From: Ulota crispa
Lineage: Eukaryota > Streptophyta > Bryopsida > Orthotrichales > Orthotrichaceae
Length of the DNA: 64,000 bases
Assembly (NCBI GenBank): GCA_963920765.1
Contig: OY987246.1
Location: 22,515,167-22,579,166 of the forward strand
Direction of reading: 5' to 3'
In this document: positions 35,277 to 46,346 of the stretch, piece after piece
Layout of the letters: each line of letters begins with the position of its first letter
Numbering within the stretch: position 1 is the stretch's first letter
The notes under the pieces: model-generated
The model's database searches: none
Told to the model about the DNA's origin: nothing
What the model saw: only the letters and a program-made list of their open reading frames with translations
Program-made: the position numbers and the translations under genes

Positions 35277-36987
35277 TTAACCCCTCAAGGACCAAGCCCA
35301 TTTTTCTGTGAAAGTCCCTGAAAACTGCCACTTTTGGGGGAATTACAATGCGTGCCACCATAAACCAGCAAACTACCCTTTTGCAGCCAAATTCGTGAGC
35401 AAAGCTTTTTTCTGTTTTTTTTCTTTCCCCTTTATCTTGTCCTGCCCCCCAAAACACCATATTTGATAATTTGGGAAAAATGGTATATTTTGGGACTTTC
35501 AAGAAGTTTGAGGTGATCACCTCAAACCAAGCTCAGCATTTTTCTTTTGTACACGTGCCCTCACCTAAGAAGAGGGATTTGTGAGGGAAAAAATCTTAGT
35601 GGCTCAGATTGAATCTGATACCTTCAAATCTAGTTTAAAGTAACTTTCTGGGTTTGAGGTGGAGTACAAAATGGTACCCTTATTTTTCCCAAATTAACAA
35701 ATATGGTGTTCCAAACTCCATATGGCACCTACTAATTTGGTTGATTTGGTTGATTTGGTTGATTCGGCATGATACACATAAATGCCTTGATATAATAGAG
35801 TGCTTCTTTTTGGATCGTTATAAATTTAGTGTCTTAGCTAGTTAATTTGATTTAAATTAGTTATAAATATTGGGGCAACTAGTGCTAGAGTGGCCAATTC
35901 TTTGCTCTCCTAGTGTAAAATGTCCAATAGTTACCATTTTTGAATGATGATAACTTTTTTTTGGCAAACAATAATTCCAATTTCTCTTCATAACTTTTTT
36001 CCTAACATCTCATTGCTTGTAGTTACAAAGAGATATAATTTTTTGAGGGTTGCTATAAATAGTTAGTATGATTGTTGCATCTTATGGTGGCATGCACTAT
36101 AGTAGAAAGGTAGGAAAAAAAAGTTATTTTTTTGGAAGTCCAACCCTAAGATCATGCCTTAGACTATGGGAGGTACTTGTGGGAAAAAAATCAGGTCATT
36201 CTAAATGTAGAGGAGTGAGATATTGACATTTGAACTTTGAAAGTGCAAAAAAAAGTTTTTGTCCATGCTGCCCAAAAATTTCAGAAGCCTTTGACCTCTC
36301 CTATATCAATAAAATTGCTCTATGCAAAGTTAAGGTTTATTTTTTCCATGTAGAAGACCAAGTTAGGTAAGTGTGGGAGAATTTCAAATGAATTAGAGGT
36401 GTGAATCATACTTTGTAAAATCTTCCAATGTTGTAACTTGTAAGGCCTTGAAATTTGCATATACAGTAGGCAAAATTGGAGGATTTATGTAAAATTGAGA
36501 AATCTGAATTGCTTTGATCCAAATGGTGAAAACCAAAGAATCTTAGTCTACTACAACTTGCAAAAAAAAACAAAAAAAAAGAAGAAAGCACCAAATTTTA
36601 CCAGGGGCAAAAGGAATGGAGGTTTAGGAGTCCAATACCTACCCACAAACTAAAACTTCCCACTCATCAATCAAAATTGAATGATTCAAAGCTTCCCACA
36701 TATGCATAAATCTAAAAAACCAATTTCAGATTTTTATTTTAAAAAATTGCAATTTTTGAAGAAGTTTTTTGGGTTGCCCGGTTGCTTGCTTTCCCCCGTT
36801 GTTCATGAATTCATGCATAACTTCTTCATAAATGTTGGAATGAAGAAAAATTAGATGTGCACGTACATCTTTGAATTCCCCAACTTCCTCAAAAGTTTCA
36901 CTTTTTTTATAAAAAATTGTTTAGTCATACGTACATGCCCAATGTCCATTTGTCCCTCAAGGGGACAGTTGGTCCTTTTGGGGTTGA
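35277..36987. mobile_element. Possible large TTAA-type element with a nested family G MITE
   Basis: Left TTAACCCCTCAAGGACCAAG and right TTGGTCCTTTTGGGGTTGAA are inverted over about 18 bases, the right TTAA having become TTGA. It is 1.7 kb long because a family G MITE (35457-35712) lies inside. No transposase frame is visible. The pairing of these two ends is my inference. Confidence 0.48.
35457..35712. mobile_element. Family G MITE
   Basis: Left CATATTTGATAATTTGGGAA and right TTCCCAAATTAACAAATATG are inverted matches. The interior GTGGAGTACAAAATGGTACC matches the 28.1-28.5 kb pair. Confidence 0.78.
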
Positions 36988-37131
36988 AGTGAGGAATTAC
37001 AACTAGGAAATTGAAAATAGTCTAAACAAGGGCAAAAATTAAGGAGTGGTGTCATGTTGCCTAAAGTCACTTCTGCCAGTAGAAAGGATACGTCATACTA
37101 TTTTCTTCAATCCACATTTAGGATTTAACCC

Positions 37132-38050
37132 TTAACCCCTAAAGGACCAAGGAGCCTACTTTGGGCTTTTTGAGAACTTGGGTAGGCTCTATTGACTTCA
37201 TCATTTGGACGTTTTTCATGGGATTTTTAGGATGGATGCTACTCATCATAATCTACATGTGAAGCTTTATTTCATGTCACACTGATAAGTAATGCAAAAG
37301 TTAGAAGGTTTTTTCAATTTCAATGTCAAACCGGGCAGCAAAAAATATATTCTAAAATTTTTATTTTTGTTTTTATAAAATTTTATAGATTGATATCTAC
37401 TCAAAAAATATTGAATTACTCAATTCCAAACAATGAGGTAAGAGTTAAAAGGAGTTTTATTTTGCGGGCAATGAAAGTAGGTAGAGGGTAGAAAAAACAT
37501 ATAAAGTTATCTTTTACTCTCAATTTTGAAAATTTTCAAATGAAAATGAAAACTAAGGTTACTAATTGTTTGTTAGAGCATTCTCACCATTGGGATTATC
37601 AATTTTCAAATTCTTCCAAAACTTATTAGCATATTAGTTATGTTTTTCATTCATCAATACCTTTCACTTTACAATTTTTGTAAAAATGAATCCAAAATTT
37701 TTTTGGTTAATTTTTTTATATATGCTTTCAACCCATTTTTCAACATATTGCCAAAATTGCACAAGAAATACAACATATGTGTTTTTCTCTAAAAAGTTTG
37801 AAAAACAAAACTTCACCTTCTAGAAGGACTAGAAAAGCCTACATTTTGAAGTTAAGGCACATTGATCTTGCAATTGGTGGGGATATTCATTCTGAAATTT
37901 TGGGACAATGTACTTATTCAAGTCAACCAAAGGATTCTATGGTTGGATTTGTTAAAAAGTAAGTTTCAATGAAGATTTTGACCTTGCTTTTGGGACTAGC
38001 ATTTTGAAGCAGTTTTGGGCCTCTAAACACAAAAGAATTTTGGGGGTTAA
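37132..38050. mobile_element. Probable TTAA-flanked element abutting a family B copy
   Basis: Left TTAACCCCTAAAGGACCAAG; right edge AATTTTGGGGGTTAA, whose TTAA is also the start of the next element. The inverted match at the right end is weak beyond CCCC. The interior phrase TCACCATTGGGATTATC is shared with 45.2 kb and 56.5 kb. Confidence 0.45.
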
Positions 38051-38688
38051 CCCCTAAATGCCCAAGCAACTAGATTTGGGTCTTCACAAAATTTTGAAGA
38101 TGAATAAAACCTTATCAATTCACTATTTTCAGTATTTTTTTTTCAATACAAGTTTGTTTTGAAGTCTATTTTCAACATCAAAAATTTGATTTCAAAAACA
38201 AAAGATGATGATTTTTTTACTCAAGATTTTGTACAAGGGCATCCACTGCAATCTAGAGTTTTCTAGTGTTGGAAGATCTTGATCAAATATATTAGAGCTT
38301 AGAGAAAAATCCACATTAAAAATCCATTAAAAAAATATAGGAGTAGATTTTGAAAGCTGTAAGCTGATTAAAGTTAGATATGTAATGACCTTAAACCTCA
38401 TGTTTTTTTAATGACCAACTTTTCAGATTTGACATGTAAAATGAGGATTAGAAGACTTTAAGTCACTTTTGCAATTTTAGCACCCTCATGTCCAAACATT
38501 ATAATCTTTCAAATTATAAGTGATATTGTTGTGTTTTCTTTTCCCATGTAATCTCTAACATGTTTAGTTTATATCGGTACAGTTACAATTGAAAAACACT
38601 TGATGAAATTTATGAAAAGGCTGATTGATTGTTCGGTTTCATGAAAATTCCAAGAAACTTAGAAAAGCCTTGGGCATTTAGGGGTTAA
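38047..38688. mobile_element. TTAA-flanked piggyBac-like element, family B, 642 bases
   Basis: Begins TTAACCCCTAAATGCCCAAG and ends CTTGGGCATTTAGGGGTTAA, a perfect 20-base inverted repeat including TTAA. It is the best-preserved terminus in the window and is non-coding. Confidence 0.87.
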
Positions 38689-38896
38689 AAAGCCATAGGG
38701 CATAGTGTACATTTGTTATCAAGAATTAAGAAGTTTTAATTTGGGATCTCAAGTAGTCCACTAGAACTGCTTTGATCTATTCTCCAACTTCTTTATTGAA
38801 CTCAAATGTAGTAAAGGTGTGAATCTATTCCACACACAAGAAAAACACCTCATATTGTATTGATTGTAGCTGCATGTTCAAACATTCATGGGTTAA
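38685..38896. mobile_element. TTAA-flanked piggyBac-like MITE, family A (reverse), sharing a TTAA
   Basis: The family A interior in reverse orientation (GCCATAGGGCATAGTG, TGGGATCTCAAGTAGTCC) runs from the TTAA that closes the family B copy to ATTCATGGGTTAA. Its left terminus has lost most of the CCC motif. Confidence 0.66.
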
Positions 38897-39029
38897 ATAA
38901 TGACAAAAATTACAGAGGGGTGCCATGTTGCTTACGGTCACTTCTGCCAACAAAAAGAACAAATCACAATACTTTCTTCAAATAACATTTACTATTTAAA
39001 CCATTCGAGGACAAAATTGCTTCTGAGAA

Positions 39030-39448
39030 TTGAATTAGGGAATGACTAGGGGGACATCCGAGTTGCTACTTGGACACCTCTATAACCCAACCTATTAAAT
39101 TTAAGATTATTATTACGTTGAAATATGAAATAAAATTAAAACAATATTTTTGCGCACATTTACATTTACAAGCATTGCAAGCATATAACAAATATGTCTT
39201 ATGTGTGACATGATTAAGAGTTAAACTTATAAATGAAGGAAGCGACTAATTTAGCTCTTGATCATATCACAAATGAGACATATTTGTTATATATTTGCAA
39301 TACTTGTAGACGCACATGCATGCTAAAATATTGTTTTGATTTTAGTTCATATTTCAACGTAACCATAATCTCAAATTTAATAGGTTGGGCTATAGGGGGT
39401 GTACACGTAGCAACTGAGGGTGTCCCCCTACTCATCCCCTTGAATTAT
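39030..39448. mobile_element. MITE with long inverted arms (about 190 bases)
   Basis: The left arm contains GACTAGGGGGACATCCGAGT and CCCAACCTATTAAATTTAAG. The right arm contains the complements (TTAATAGGTTGGGCTATAGG, GAGGGTGTCCCCCTACTCAT). AACAAATATGTCTTATGTGT is mirrored by ATGAGACATATTTGTTATAT near the centre. No coding capacity. It lies about 0.7 kb upstream of the trihelix gene. Confidence 0.85.
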
Positions 39449-39571
39449 AGAGAGAACCTGCCTGCCAGTAGGAGCGAAAGGGAATAGTAACCTATAGCCC
39501 CTCAAGTTTAAAATACAATACACCTACACGTACACATCATCCAAACCGGGATCTGCAGGAACTCGGTCGGG

Positions 39572-39890
39572 GACCGCTGGACAGAACCCAAACGCACTCT
39601 GGCTACCACCAGACGGAGCCTCGAAAGTTGAAAGTACTCTACCGACCGCTGGTCAGAATCGACAGAGTCAATGACCGGCTACCGCCAGACGGAGCCTCAA
39701 AAGCACACTGGCGACTGCTGGTCAGAATCGACAGGGACAGTGACGGGCTACCGCCAGACGGAGCCTCGAAACTACTTTACCGACCGCTGGTCAGAATCAA
39801 CAGGGACCGGCTACCGCCAGATAGAGCCTCGAAGGCACACTGGCGACCGCTGGTCAGACTCGACAGGGACAGTGACCGGCAGACGGGGGT
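39572..39890. repeat. GC-rich minisatellite upstream of the trihelix gene, about five units
   Basis: Units of about 63-77 bases contain CGACCGCTGGTCAGAATCGA, CAGGGACAGTGACCGGCTAC and CGCCAGACGGAGCCTCGAAA. Copies begin near 39572, 39649, 39712, 39781 and 39845 with varying internal deletions. The long open frames over this stretch come from the repeat and its GC content. The array ends about 240 bases before the gene's start codon. Confidence 0.9.
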
Positions 39891-40127
39891 TCGGAAACCA
39901 AGCAGTGAGAGAGGTCCTTCTGAAGCATGTCTGGCAGCAGAGAGCAGCTTGCTGCCGCTGCTGCAGCGGCGAGCGCGCCCCTGCATCGCAAGGACTGGCA
40001 CGCATGTACGCAAGCTCTCCCGAACGTGCACGGCGCTTCTGAAGATTCTGCCGCGACCACGACGTGCGTCGAGTTTTTTTTCCGAGGTGACGTAAACTAA
40101 GAGAAAGAGAAAGAGAGAGAGAGAGGT

Positions 40128-42752
40128 ATGGACGATTCTGTCGCGCGTTCTCGCAGGCGCACCCGAGGGACCGTCAACTGCGGTGCAGACGCGGTAGCCG
40201 CGCCCGGGAGCTACGTTTTAGATCCAGCCTTCGATGCGGCTTTTCCAGTGAGCGAGGGAGAGCGTCCGGGTGCGTCCGGGGGTGGCCTATGGGGAAGTAG
40301 TTCTAGCGGTGCAGGGAATAAAGAAGCCGGGGAGAGTTTTGGCGTGGAGGATGTACCGCGGTCCCAGCTCATGGCGTCCTTCTCTGGAGGCGGTGGTGGT
40401 TTCGGTTGCAGCAATTCCGGTTCGTTATTCTCCGGGATGCAACTGTTCGGCTCTCAACAGCCTGTGGTAATGCAGGATTCGCAACGACAGATGCAGAATT
40501 TCTCCACGAGCCTTGGCTGGCAGAACATGACCAGCTTGGTCGGTGGTGGCGGTGGCGGTGGCGGTGGCCAGCAGCAGAGTTTGGGACAGCAGTCGCAGGC
40601 GCTTATGCATGGCCTTGGATTTGGCTCGGAGCAAGGGCTCGCGGCTCCGTCGAATTCGTTAGGTCACCTGATTCCTGCTGAGGAGAATTGGATTGGCCGT
40701 GATGGAGACGCGATTCCCGCGAGTGAAATGTCTTTAGGTGCTGATTCGAGTGATAGTGAGGATTCTAGTGAGGGCGAAGGGATTCTGCGTGGACGGAAAG
40801 AGAAACTGAGCAAGGGCCAGACACTTGAAGAACGGTTGTGGAGGAAATTTAGAGGTACCCGAGATTTGAGATCCTTTTACTAGGATGATTTTGCAAAAAG
40901 TTTTTATTTCTTTCTTCCAGTAAGAATGTGCCTTAAGGCCAAATTTCGTCTAAGCGCTTCTCAATTCGACTCCTATCTGTGCTAGATCTTTCATGGATAC
41001 GGAAACCTATCGAGTTTCTTGTATCCTTACTCTGTTTCTGTTAAAATCTACACTGTAGTAGTTACGTGGAGCAGCCTTTTTTACTCCTTTGTGCATACCG
41101 TACACTGTGAAGTGATCACATCACTGTGACGGCGGTATTGGCGCAAGGATGGAAGAGAATAACAGCTGTCCTAGCATAGTTTATAGTTGAATCTTACCGG
41201 AATCGGGCTTAAGTTGTTACATTGTAATCCTCGTGTATGCAGGTAACGAGAAGGGAGAAGAAAAAGACGGTGGAGAACCATCACAATCACAAAGAATCGG
41301 TGCTCAGGTGAGAACTGGACACTATAAACCGATTTCTGCACTTGATATAAGTGCTCGAGTTGTAGTTGCTTAGTAACCTGAATTGAATCTCGCAGAAATA
41401 GCAGCATATCATAGTTCGGAGATGTACCGAAAGTTTGATTCTCGTTAAATATAACAAACACTGCACCTTTTCGGTAATTGTACTTTTCCACATTTTAACG
41501 TTCTCGCATTGTACGTATATCAGGCGAGGAAGAGTAAGCACAAACATGCCAAGCCGCTGGAACGTGGTGGAACGTCTGGAAGATTGCTGGAAGATTCAGT
41601 AAATGAGGAGTTTTTGGCCTCATCTTCAGATTCTGGATCTAGCAGCGATTACTCAGAGAGGGACAAGAAAGAAGGTTGGAACAAAAAACGGAAACGTGCT
41701 GGGCAAGACGCAGATGGAAACGTCACATGGACTGATGAATCTGTAAGGTTTCTTTTTGAGACTTACGATGCAATACACCAACGATTGTGGGAGGAAAGCA
41801 ACGGCCATGTCAAGTATCAGAAGAAATGGACACCCATACTGAAGGCTATGCAAGATAAGTTTGGCAAGCACTTCTCTAAAAAGCAGTGTCAGAGCAAGTA
41901 CTGGAGCGTAAGGCGTGAATGCGCAGATTACAGGTAACGGAATTAGCAGTGCCATATTTCGTAACGTTCTGCAGATTTGATTGTATGCTGTTTTTAGGTT
42001 AGTTCTGATTGCAGTGATCATCCTAACGGGATTATTAAGAGTTGTCGGTGGTAACCTCGTTGGCGCCAGGAACATGTCTGCGAAAGCTGCACGATCCGAC
42101 CCGTCTTGGAATCCAAGCATAGCGGGACGAGAACTTCTGAAGCCAAAGTTTTATGATGTATGGTTTGAGGTATCAGGGAAAAAAGAAGCTATAGTGACCA
42201 CTTCGAATTCGACAAAGACTCCTGCTATCAAAGAAGGAGCTGCTGCTGTCGCCCGTGATTCCAAGTTACCCGGACTCAATCCTTCGTGGAAAGTTGTAGG
42301 GAAAGATGGCCAACCGAACAAGCACAAGGTCGAAGATTGCGGGACTGCACTGAAGGAAATGCAACGGCTTATGCAAGTGCAGCTTCAGGTGAGACTTCAT
42401 GTTACTCGTTTCATCAATTTTTCCGATTTTTTTAATTTTTTGTGTGAGATTCAATGATTATGCCTTCAGATATGGAGTTTTTTATAAAAGATTTTATCGG
42501 GCTATGACTCTACAGGCTTCAGAAAAGAGAGAGGAGGCAATGAAGTACCGTGCTGAACTGATGATGGACCTTTTGACACAACATATGGATCATGTGGAGA
42601 GAAGAGTAAGCAGTTTAGATGAGGGTCGCCAACCCCAGCTTTATCTTTTAGAACGTGTCAATCACAAACTTGAAAAAGTGCTGGAAGGCTTCACTGCCTT
42701 AAATGAAAACTTGTCCATAGTAGCATTCAAATTCACTCAGAAGCAGTCGTAG
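40128..42752 (+). CDS. Trihelix / Myb-SANT-like nuclear protein, five exons
   Basis: Likely sequence-specific DNA-binding protein. Exons 40128-40854, 41243-41307, 41524-41933, 42070-42388 and 42516-42752 keep frame through GT/AG introns; about 585 residues. Residues 1-240 are low-complexity (Gly runs, Gln-rich segments, an acidic Ser patch). A Lys-rich stretch (KKRKRAG) that may act as a nuclear signal precedes the Trp-containing helical domain at about 331-401: VTWTDESVRFLFETYDAIHQ, then KKWTPILKAMQDKFGKHFSK and QCQSKYWSVRRECADYR. The C-terminus (SEKREEAMKYRAELMMDLLT to the end) looks like a coiled coil for oligomerisation, as in trihelix factors. Exon 4 could instead start at 41998, which adds a hydrophobic LVLIAVIILTGLLRVVGG segment; I prefer the GCCAG acceptor at 42069. 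The start ATG follows a GA-rich leader. Family assignment rests on the domain pattern only. Confidence 0.78.
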
Positions 42753-43449
42753 TTAGCGTGACTCCTTTCGTTGCGGTCTATTTGTACATTGATTAATCTG
42801 TTTACACAGTTAATTCTATTCGGCTCGCCCTTCATTTCAGTCAATTTTACTGTTGCGCGTCCACAGTAGATGACTTTTCATGACCCTCTAGTCTTTTTAT
42901 ATTTCACCTGCTGTTCCGGTCACTTTCTGCGACTTACACGATGGTCATTCTCAGCTTTCTTATGTATTCTGAATTTGCATCCTTAGTTTCGTACCAAGTA
43001 TTCAAAGTGATATCTTTATTTTTCAAATACTTTCGTCATTTCAGCTTGAGACATAGTTCACGGGTCTGTTTGTCTGTCATTGAGAGGTCCACTTTGTATA
43101 TGTACGGAGTTGATTGTCCATCCTTATACAATCAGATTTTATCAAAATATCTCAAAGTTCAGCTGAAAGTCAAAAGTCAAAACTTTGCACAGGTTAGCAT
43201 ATTCTTACATGCTGTGAAGTTACTTCGCTACTCCTTTCCCTCAAAAGCCTATAGAAATGACGTAATGAACAGCGATGCAGGGTTCCTTGGTATATTCGTG
43301 GTCAACTCGCTGTCTCTCAATTCATATGAGTGATATGAATTTTGAACAAATTTGAAGGGTCCTTTCCCATGTGCTTGGAGATTCTTTCTTTATCCTAGGA
43401 ATTTGCTTTATTCATATCTTAAAGTGGGGCTACAAGAAACGGCCCTACT
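42753..43449. other. Trihelix 3' flank
   Basis: Probable 3' UTR and intergenic DNA. A 130-codon frame at 42941-43333 shows no family resemblance. Confidence 0.4.
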
Positions 43450-43695
43450 GTGATGTACTAGAGGGATCTGTGAGCCATGAGCGGTGAGCCTAGATTTTTT
43501 GTCAAAATAATCAATTTCACTTATAATCATGTATATAGGACCCTATGATTGTGCATATTAAACTTTCATTTTTTGAAAAAGTTACTTTTTAAAAGTTTTT
43601 TCATTGATTTTGAGATCAAATTGATTCTTGTTCACCAAATCTTGGCTCACCGCTCATAGGCTCACCATTTTACGCTCACAAAATAGCGTTATCCT
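43450..43695. mobile_element. MITE with GTGAGCC..GGCTCAC ends (family H)
   Basis: Left GTGAGCCATGAGCGGTGAGC and right GGCTCACCGCTCATAGGCTC are inverted matches. A second copy sits at 61020-61282. The outer limits are approximate; non-coding. Confidence 0.7.
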
Positions 43696-44391
43696 AGTTT
43701 GGGGTTGGAAACTTGGAACTTAGAAATTGACTTTGATTGATAACAGAATTAGAACATACACGTTATCTTGCATGTCTACATCATACTAAACTTACTTCAA
43801 ATTTTGTCTAATCATCTCAACTTTGCTATTCCCACCTCCTTGCAATTCTATAATCCTTACAATCTAGACCCCAAAGTTCTTCAATTGACATGAACATGCT
43901 TTTGTCCATTTCAATGCTTTTTCAAAGCTAACATCTTAAATTTTATGGTAGAAAGTGAGGACTCTTTTTGGATGAGAAAATCATCCCTACCAAAAATGAA
44001 AATTTACCCTTATAGAACATATGGTGATTTGAGTTTAATTAGTTGCACAGTTTAGAACATTGTTAATCAATTTTCCATGAAAATAAAGTGAAGTTGCATC
44101 TAAGGGGGCAGTTCTCCCTACAATTCACATTCCATCTTTGTAAGTCCCAGCTCAACGCCAGATTCTAGTTTCCTTGGGTGATTAAGGGCAACAATGAGTA
44201 CTAATGAAATCCATGAATATTTTATGCAATTTTTTTGGTGGAACATGGGCTAAACGTTGCTTCAATTAAAATGGTCAACTTGAATGCTGAATGAAGACTT
44301 ACCTTCTTGGTACCAAAACTTCCAAAAGTGCTACCATGTAGGAACATGTACTTGAAATTTGAGACACGGTGTGAACTTCCAAGTTCCAACC

Positions 44392-44636
44392 TTTATCCCT
44401 TAAGTGATCAAAAGGCTCTTTGCGACCAGTATAACATAGGGTGTTTTTCTTGTATTTGGAACAGATCCACACCTCTATTACATTTGAGATCAACAAAGAA
44501 GTTGAAGAATATATCAATGCCGTTCTAGTGAGCTACTTGAGATCCCAAATTAAAATTTCATATTGGTAGCAAATGACAATTATATGTTAGCGTATGTACT
44601 ATGCCCTATGGTTGTTTAAGAGTTAAAAGGACAAAG
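44392..44636. mobile_element. TTAA-type piggyBac-like MITE, family A
   Basis: The family A interior (CTCTTTGCGACCAGTATAAC, TTGTATTTGGAACAGATCCA) lies between TTATCCCTTAAGTG and TTGTTTAAGAGTTAA. The left TTAA has decayed. Confidence 0.7.
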
Positions 44637-44722
44637 TACTCAGTTCCTAAGATTTCAATGAGACATGGATACACTAAGAACCGCCCCTAATCTACCCTCG
44701 TTGCTATTTTTCTCTTAAATTG

Positions 44723-45641
44723 AGGTAACCCCCAGATCCTTGAGTGTCCCCTTGGGGGACAAATAAGATTTTGGGACGGCCTCAATTTTTATCCTGATTT
44801 TTTGAAACTTTTTTTGAAGATTGGAAAACACATTAGCTTTTGGGGAATATATTTTTTATTCCAATCTATGCCTAGGAGCAAAAGTTATGCCTATATAAGC
44901 AAAAATTTATGGAGATTGGGTAGCAAACAAAATTTTACAAAAACTTGATTTTTTTTTAAGATTTTCTTCTTCTCATAGGTTATAGTTTTGCCTACATCTA
45001 AAGCTTTGATTCATTCCATTTGGACTAGTTATAAGAAAATTATGGACAATCTTGTTTTTCAGGCACCTCAAGTATCTTCTTGAAAAAGTAACTTATAAAC
45101 TTCATTTTTGAATGCAATTTCAACAATTTAAAAAAAAAATTGTTGAAGGGTGAAGTTTTCTTTCTAGAACAATCTCACTATTGGGATTATTGCAATTCAA
45201 TTCCATTGCAAGGTTATTAACAATTTAAGTATTTGTTCAATCTCATACCTTCTTCTACCTATTTTTTTTTTAAGAATGAAAACTAAATATTTTTTGTTTT
45301 GATTTTTTCCGAAGATTCTCAACTCAATTCTCCACCATAAAAAAATTAACCTCAAAATTGTGTGGTGCAAAAATTTTAAATTAAAAAAGTTCAAAGTCAA
45401 ATAATCTAATCATGAAATGTTCAAAAAAGTTTGTTTTTTACACTTTAATTGCAAATACCTTGCAATCTTTGCAATCAAAGTTTTTGAATTTTTTTACCTA
45501 CATTCTTCTAGTAGTATAGTACAAGCTCCTAGGGTTTGATATGCAAAAAGATCAATTTTCAAACTTTTTGCTCTTTGCCATAGAAGTGGCAGTTTTGAGT
45601 GTCTTTTGACAAAATAAAGGCCCCAGGGCTTTAGGGGTTAA
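44723..45641. mobile_element. TTAA-type piggyBac-like element, about 920 bases
   Basis: Left GTAACCCCCAGATCCTTGAG (decayed TTAA) and right CCCCAGGGCTTTAGGGGTTAA. The interior is the reverse complement of 56004-56925 and shares phrases with 37.5 kb. Non-coding. Confidence 0.65.
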
Positions 45642-45809
45642 TTATGAGTTTTGGAGGTGGAATAGAGGTAGTTTGAAAGCTATCGTACCTTTGAAATACT
45701 AACCATCTTTAGAAAAAGTGCAGTTTTAGGACATTCCCACCTTACGAACAAAAACAAAATAAAAGAAGCAGCTCTACCAAACTGCCAACAGCACTGATAT
45801 ACACAGAAG

Positions 45810-45850
45810 CCACGTCAGCTCAAATACGATGCATCAGCGCTGACGTGGCA
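45810..45850. promoter_or_regulatory. Palindrome with paired ACGT cores
   Basis: GCCACGTCAGC and GCTGACGTGGC form a perfect 11-base inverted pair about 19 bases apart. TGACGTGG is the kind of ACGT-core site that plant bZIP factors bind. It lies about 80 bases before the ATG at 45927, so a promoter role is plausible but unproven. Confidence 0.4.
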
Positions 45851-45926
45851 ATCAGCTCCACCCTGGACAACGAACTCCTTTTCTCCCTCGTTTGCCAAAC
45901 CTTCGAAGTTGACCACTCCCGCTTGC

Positions 45927-46346
45927 ATGAACGCCGAGGTTGCCGTCGCGGTATGCAAATCCATCAAGCCTGCTACTCCTTCCGCCATCGCGCACTACAC
46001 CACGCTGTAAGTTTCACAATTCTCAAGCCAATTTTAAGACTGATGAACCAGCAAATTCACCATTTCTATCGACAATTGAAAATCTTAAAATTAGATTGCA
46101 CAACTTAAATTTTCTCATGCTACAATGTAGATTAGGGTTTAAGAACCTGACAGTATTCCAGTCGACCAGAACGCTCGCCTTGCGATCACGCAGTTGCGAA
46201 TCCGATCGCATCAGCACAATCTGATTTTACAAGGCATTTTATTTGATTGTAGAACAAGGAGTCTGTCTTTGATACGTAGCAATCAGGATTTTGCTTCTCA
46301 GCTTCAAGAGGAGCTGGATCGCATTTTCAACATTGCTGATATATAA
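45927..46346 (+). CDS. Candidate short two-exon gene, product unrecognised
   Basis: The ATG at 45927 opens MNAEVAVAVCKSIKPATPSA and continues IAHYTT to a good donor (CT then GTAAGT at 46007). Joined in phase to an acceptor at 46279, it continues as NQDFASQLQEELDRIFNIAD and stops at 46344. This gives only about 48 residues. The second exon sits in a block that is repeated twice more downstream (near 46.6 and 46.95 kb), with related text (QEEL, EAIRKLLRLQEELAYETN). Either the gene has alternative duplicated exons not resolved here, or it is a decayed locus ahead of LPXB. The strength of the first exon (GC, codon-like text, donor) is the main support. Confidence 0.28.

Noticed and set aside
39777-40060. 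Overlapping minus-strand frames opposite the minisatellite
   Set aside because: Shadows of the GC-rich repeat.
39628-40095. 155-codon frame upstream of the trihelix gene
   Set aside because: It follows the minisatellite unit, and the high GC keeps several frames open at once; no family text and no conservation signal.
42941-43333. 130-codon frame after the trihelix gene
   Set aside because: No family resemblance, and it lies in a typical 3' flank with AT-rich, non-periodic text.
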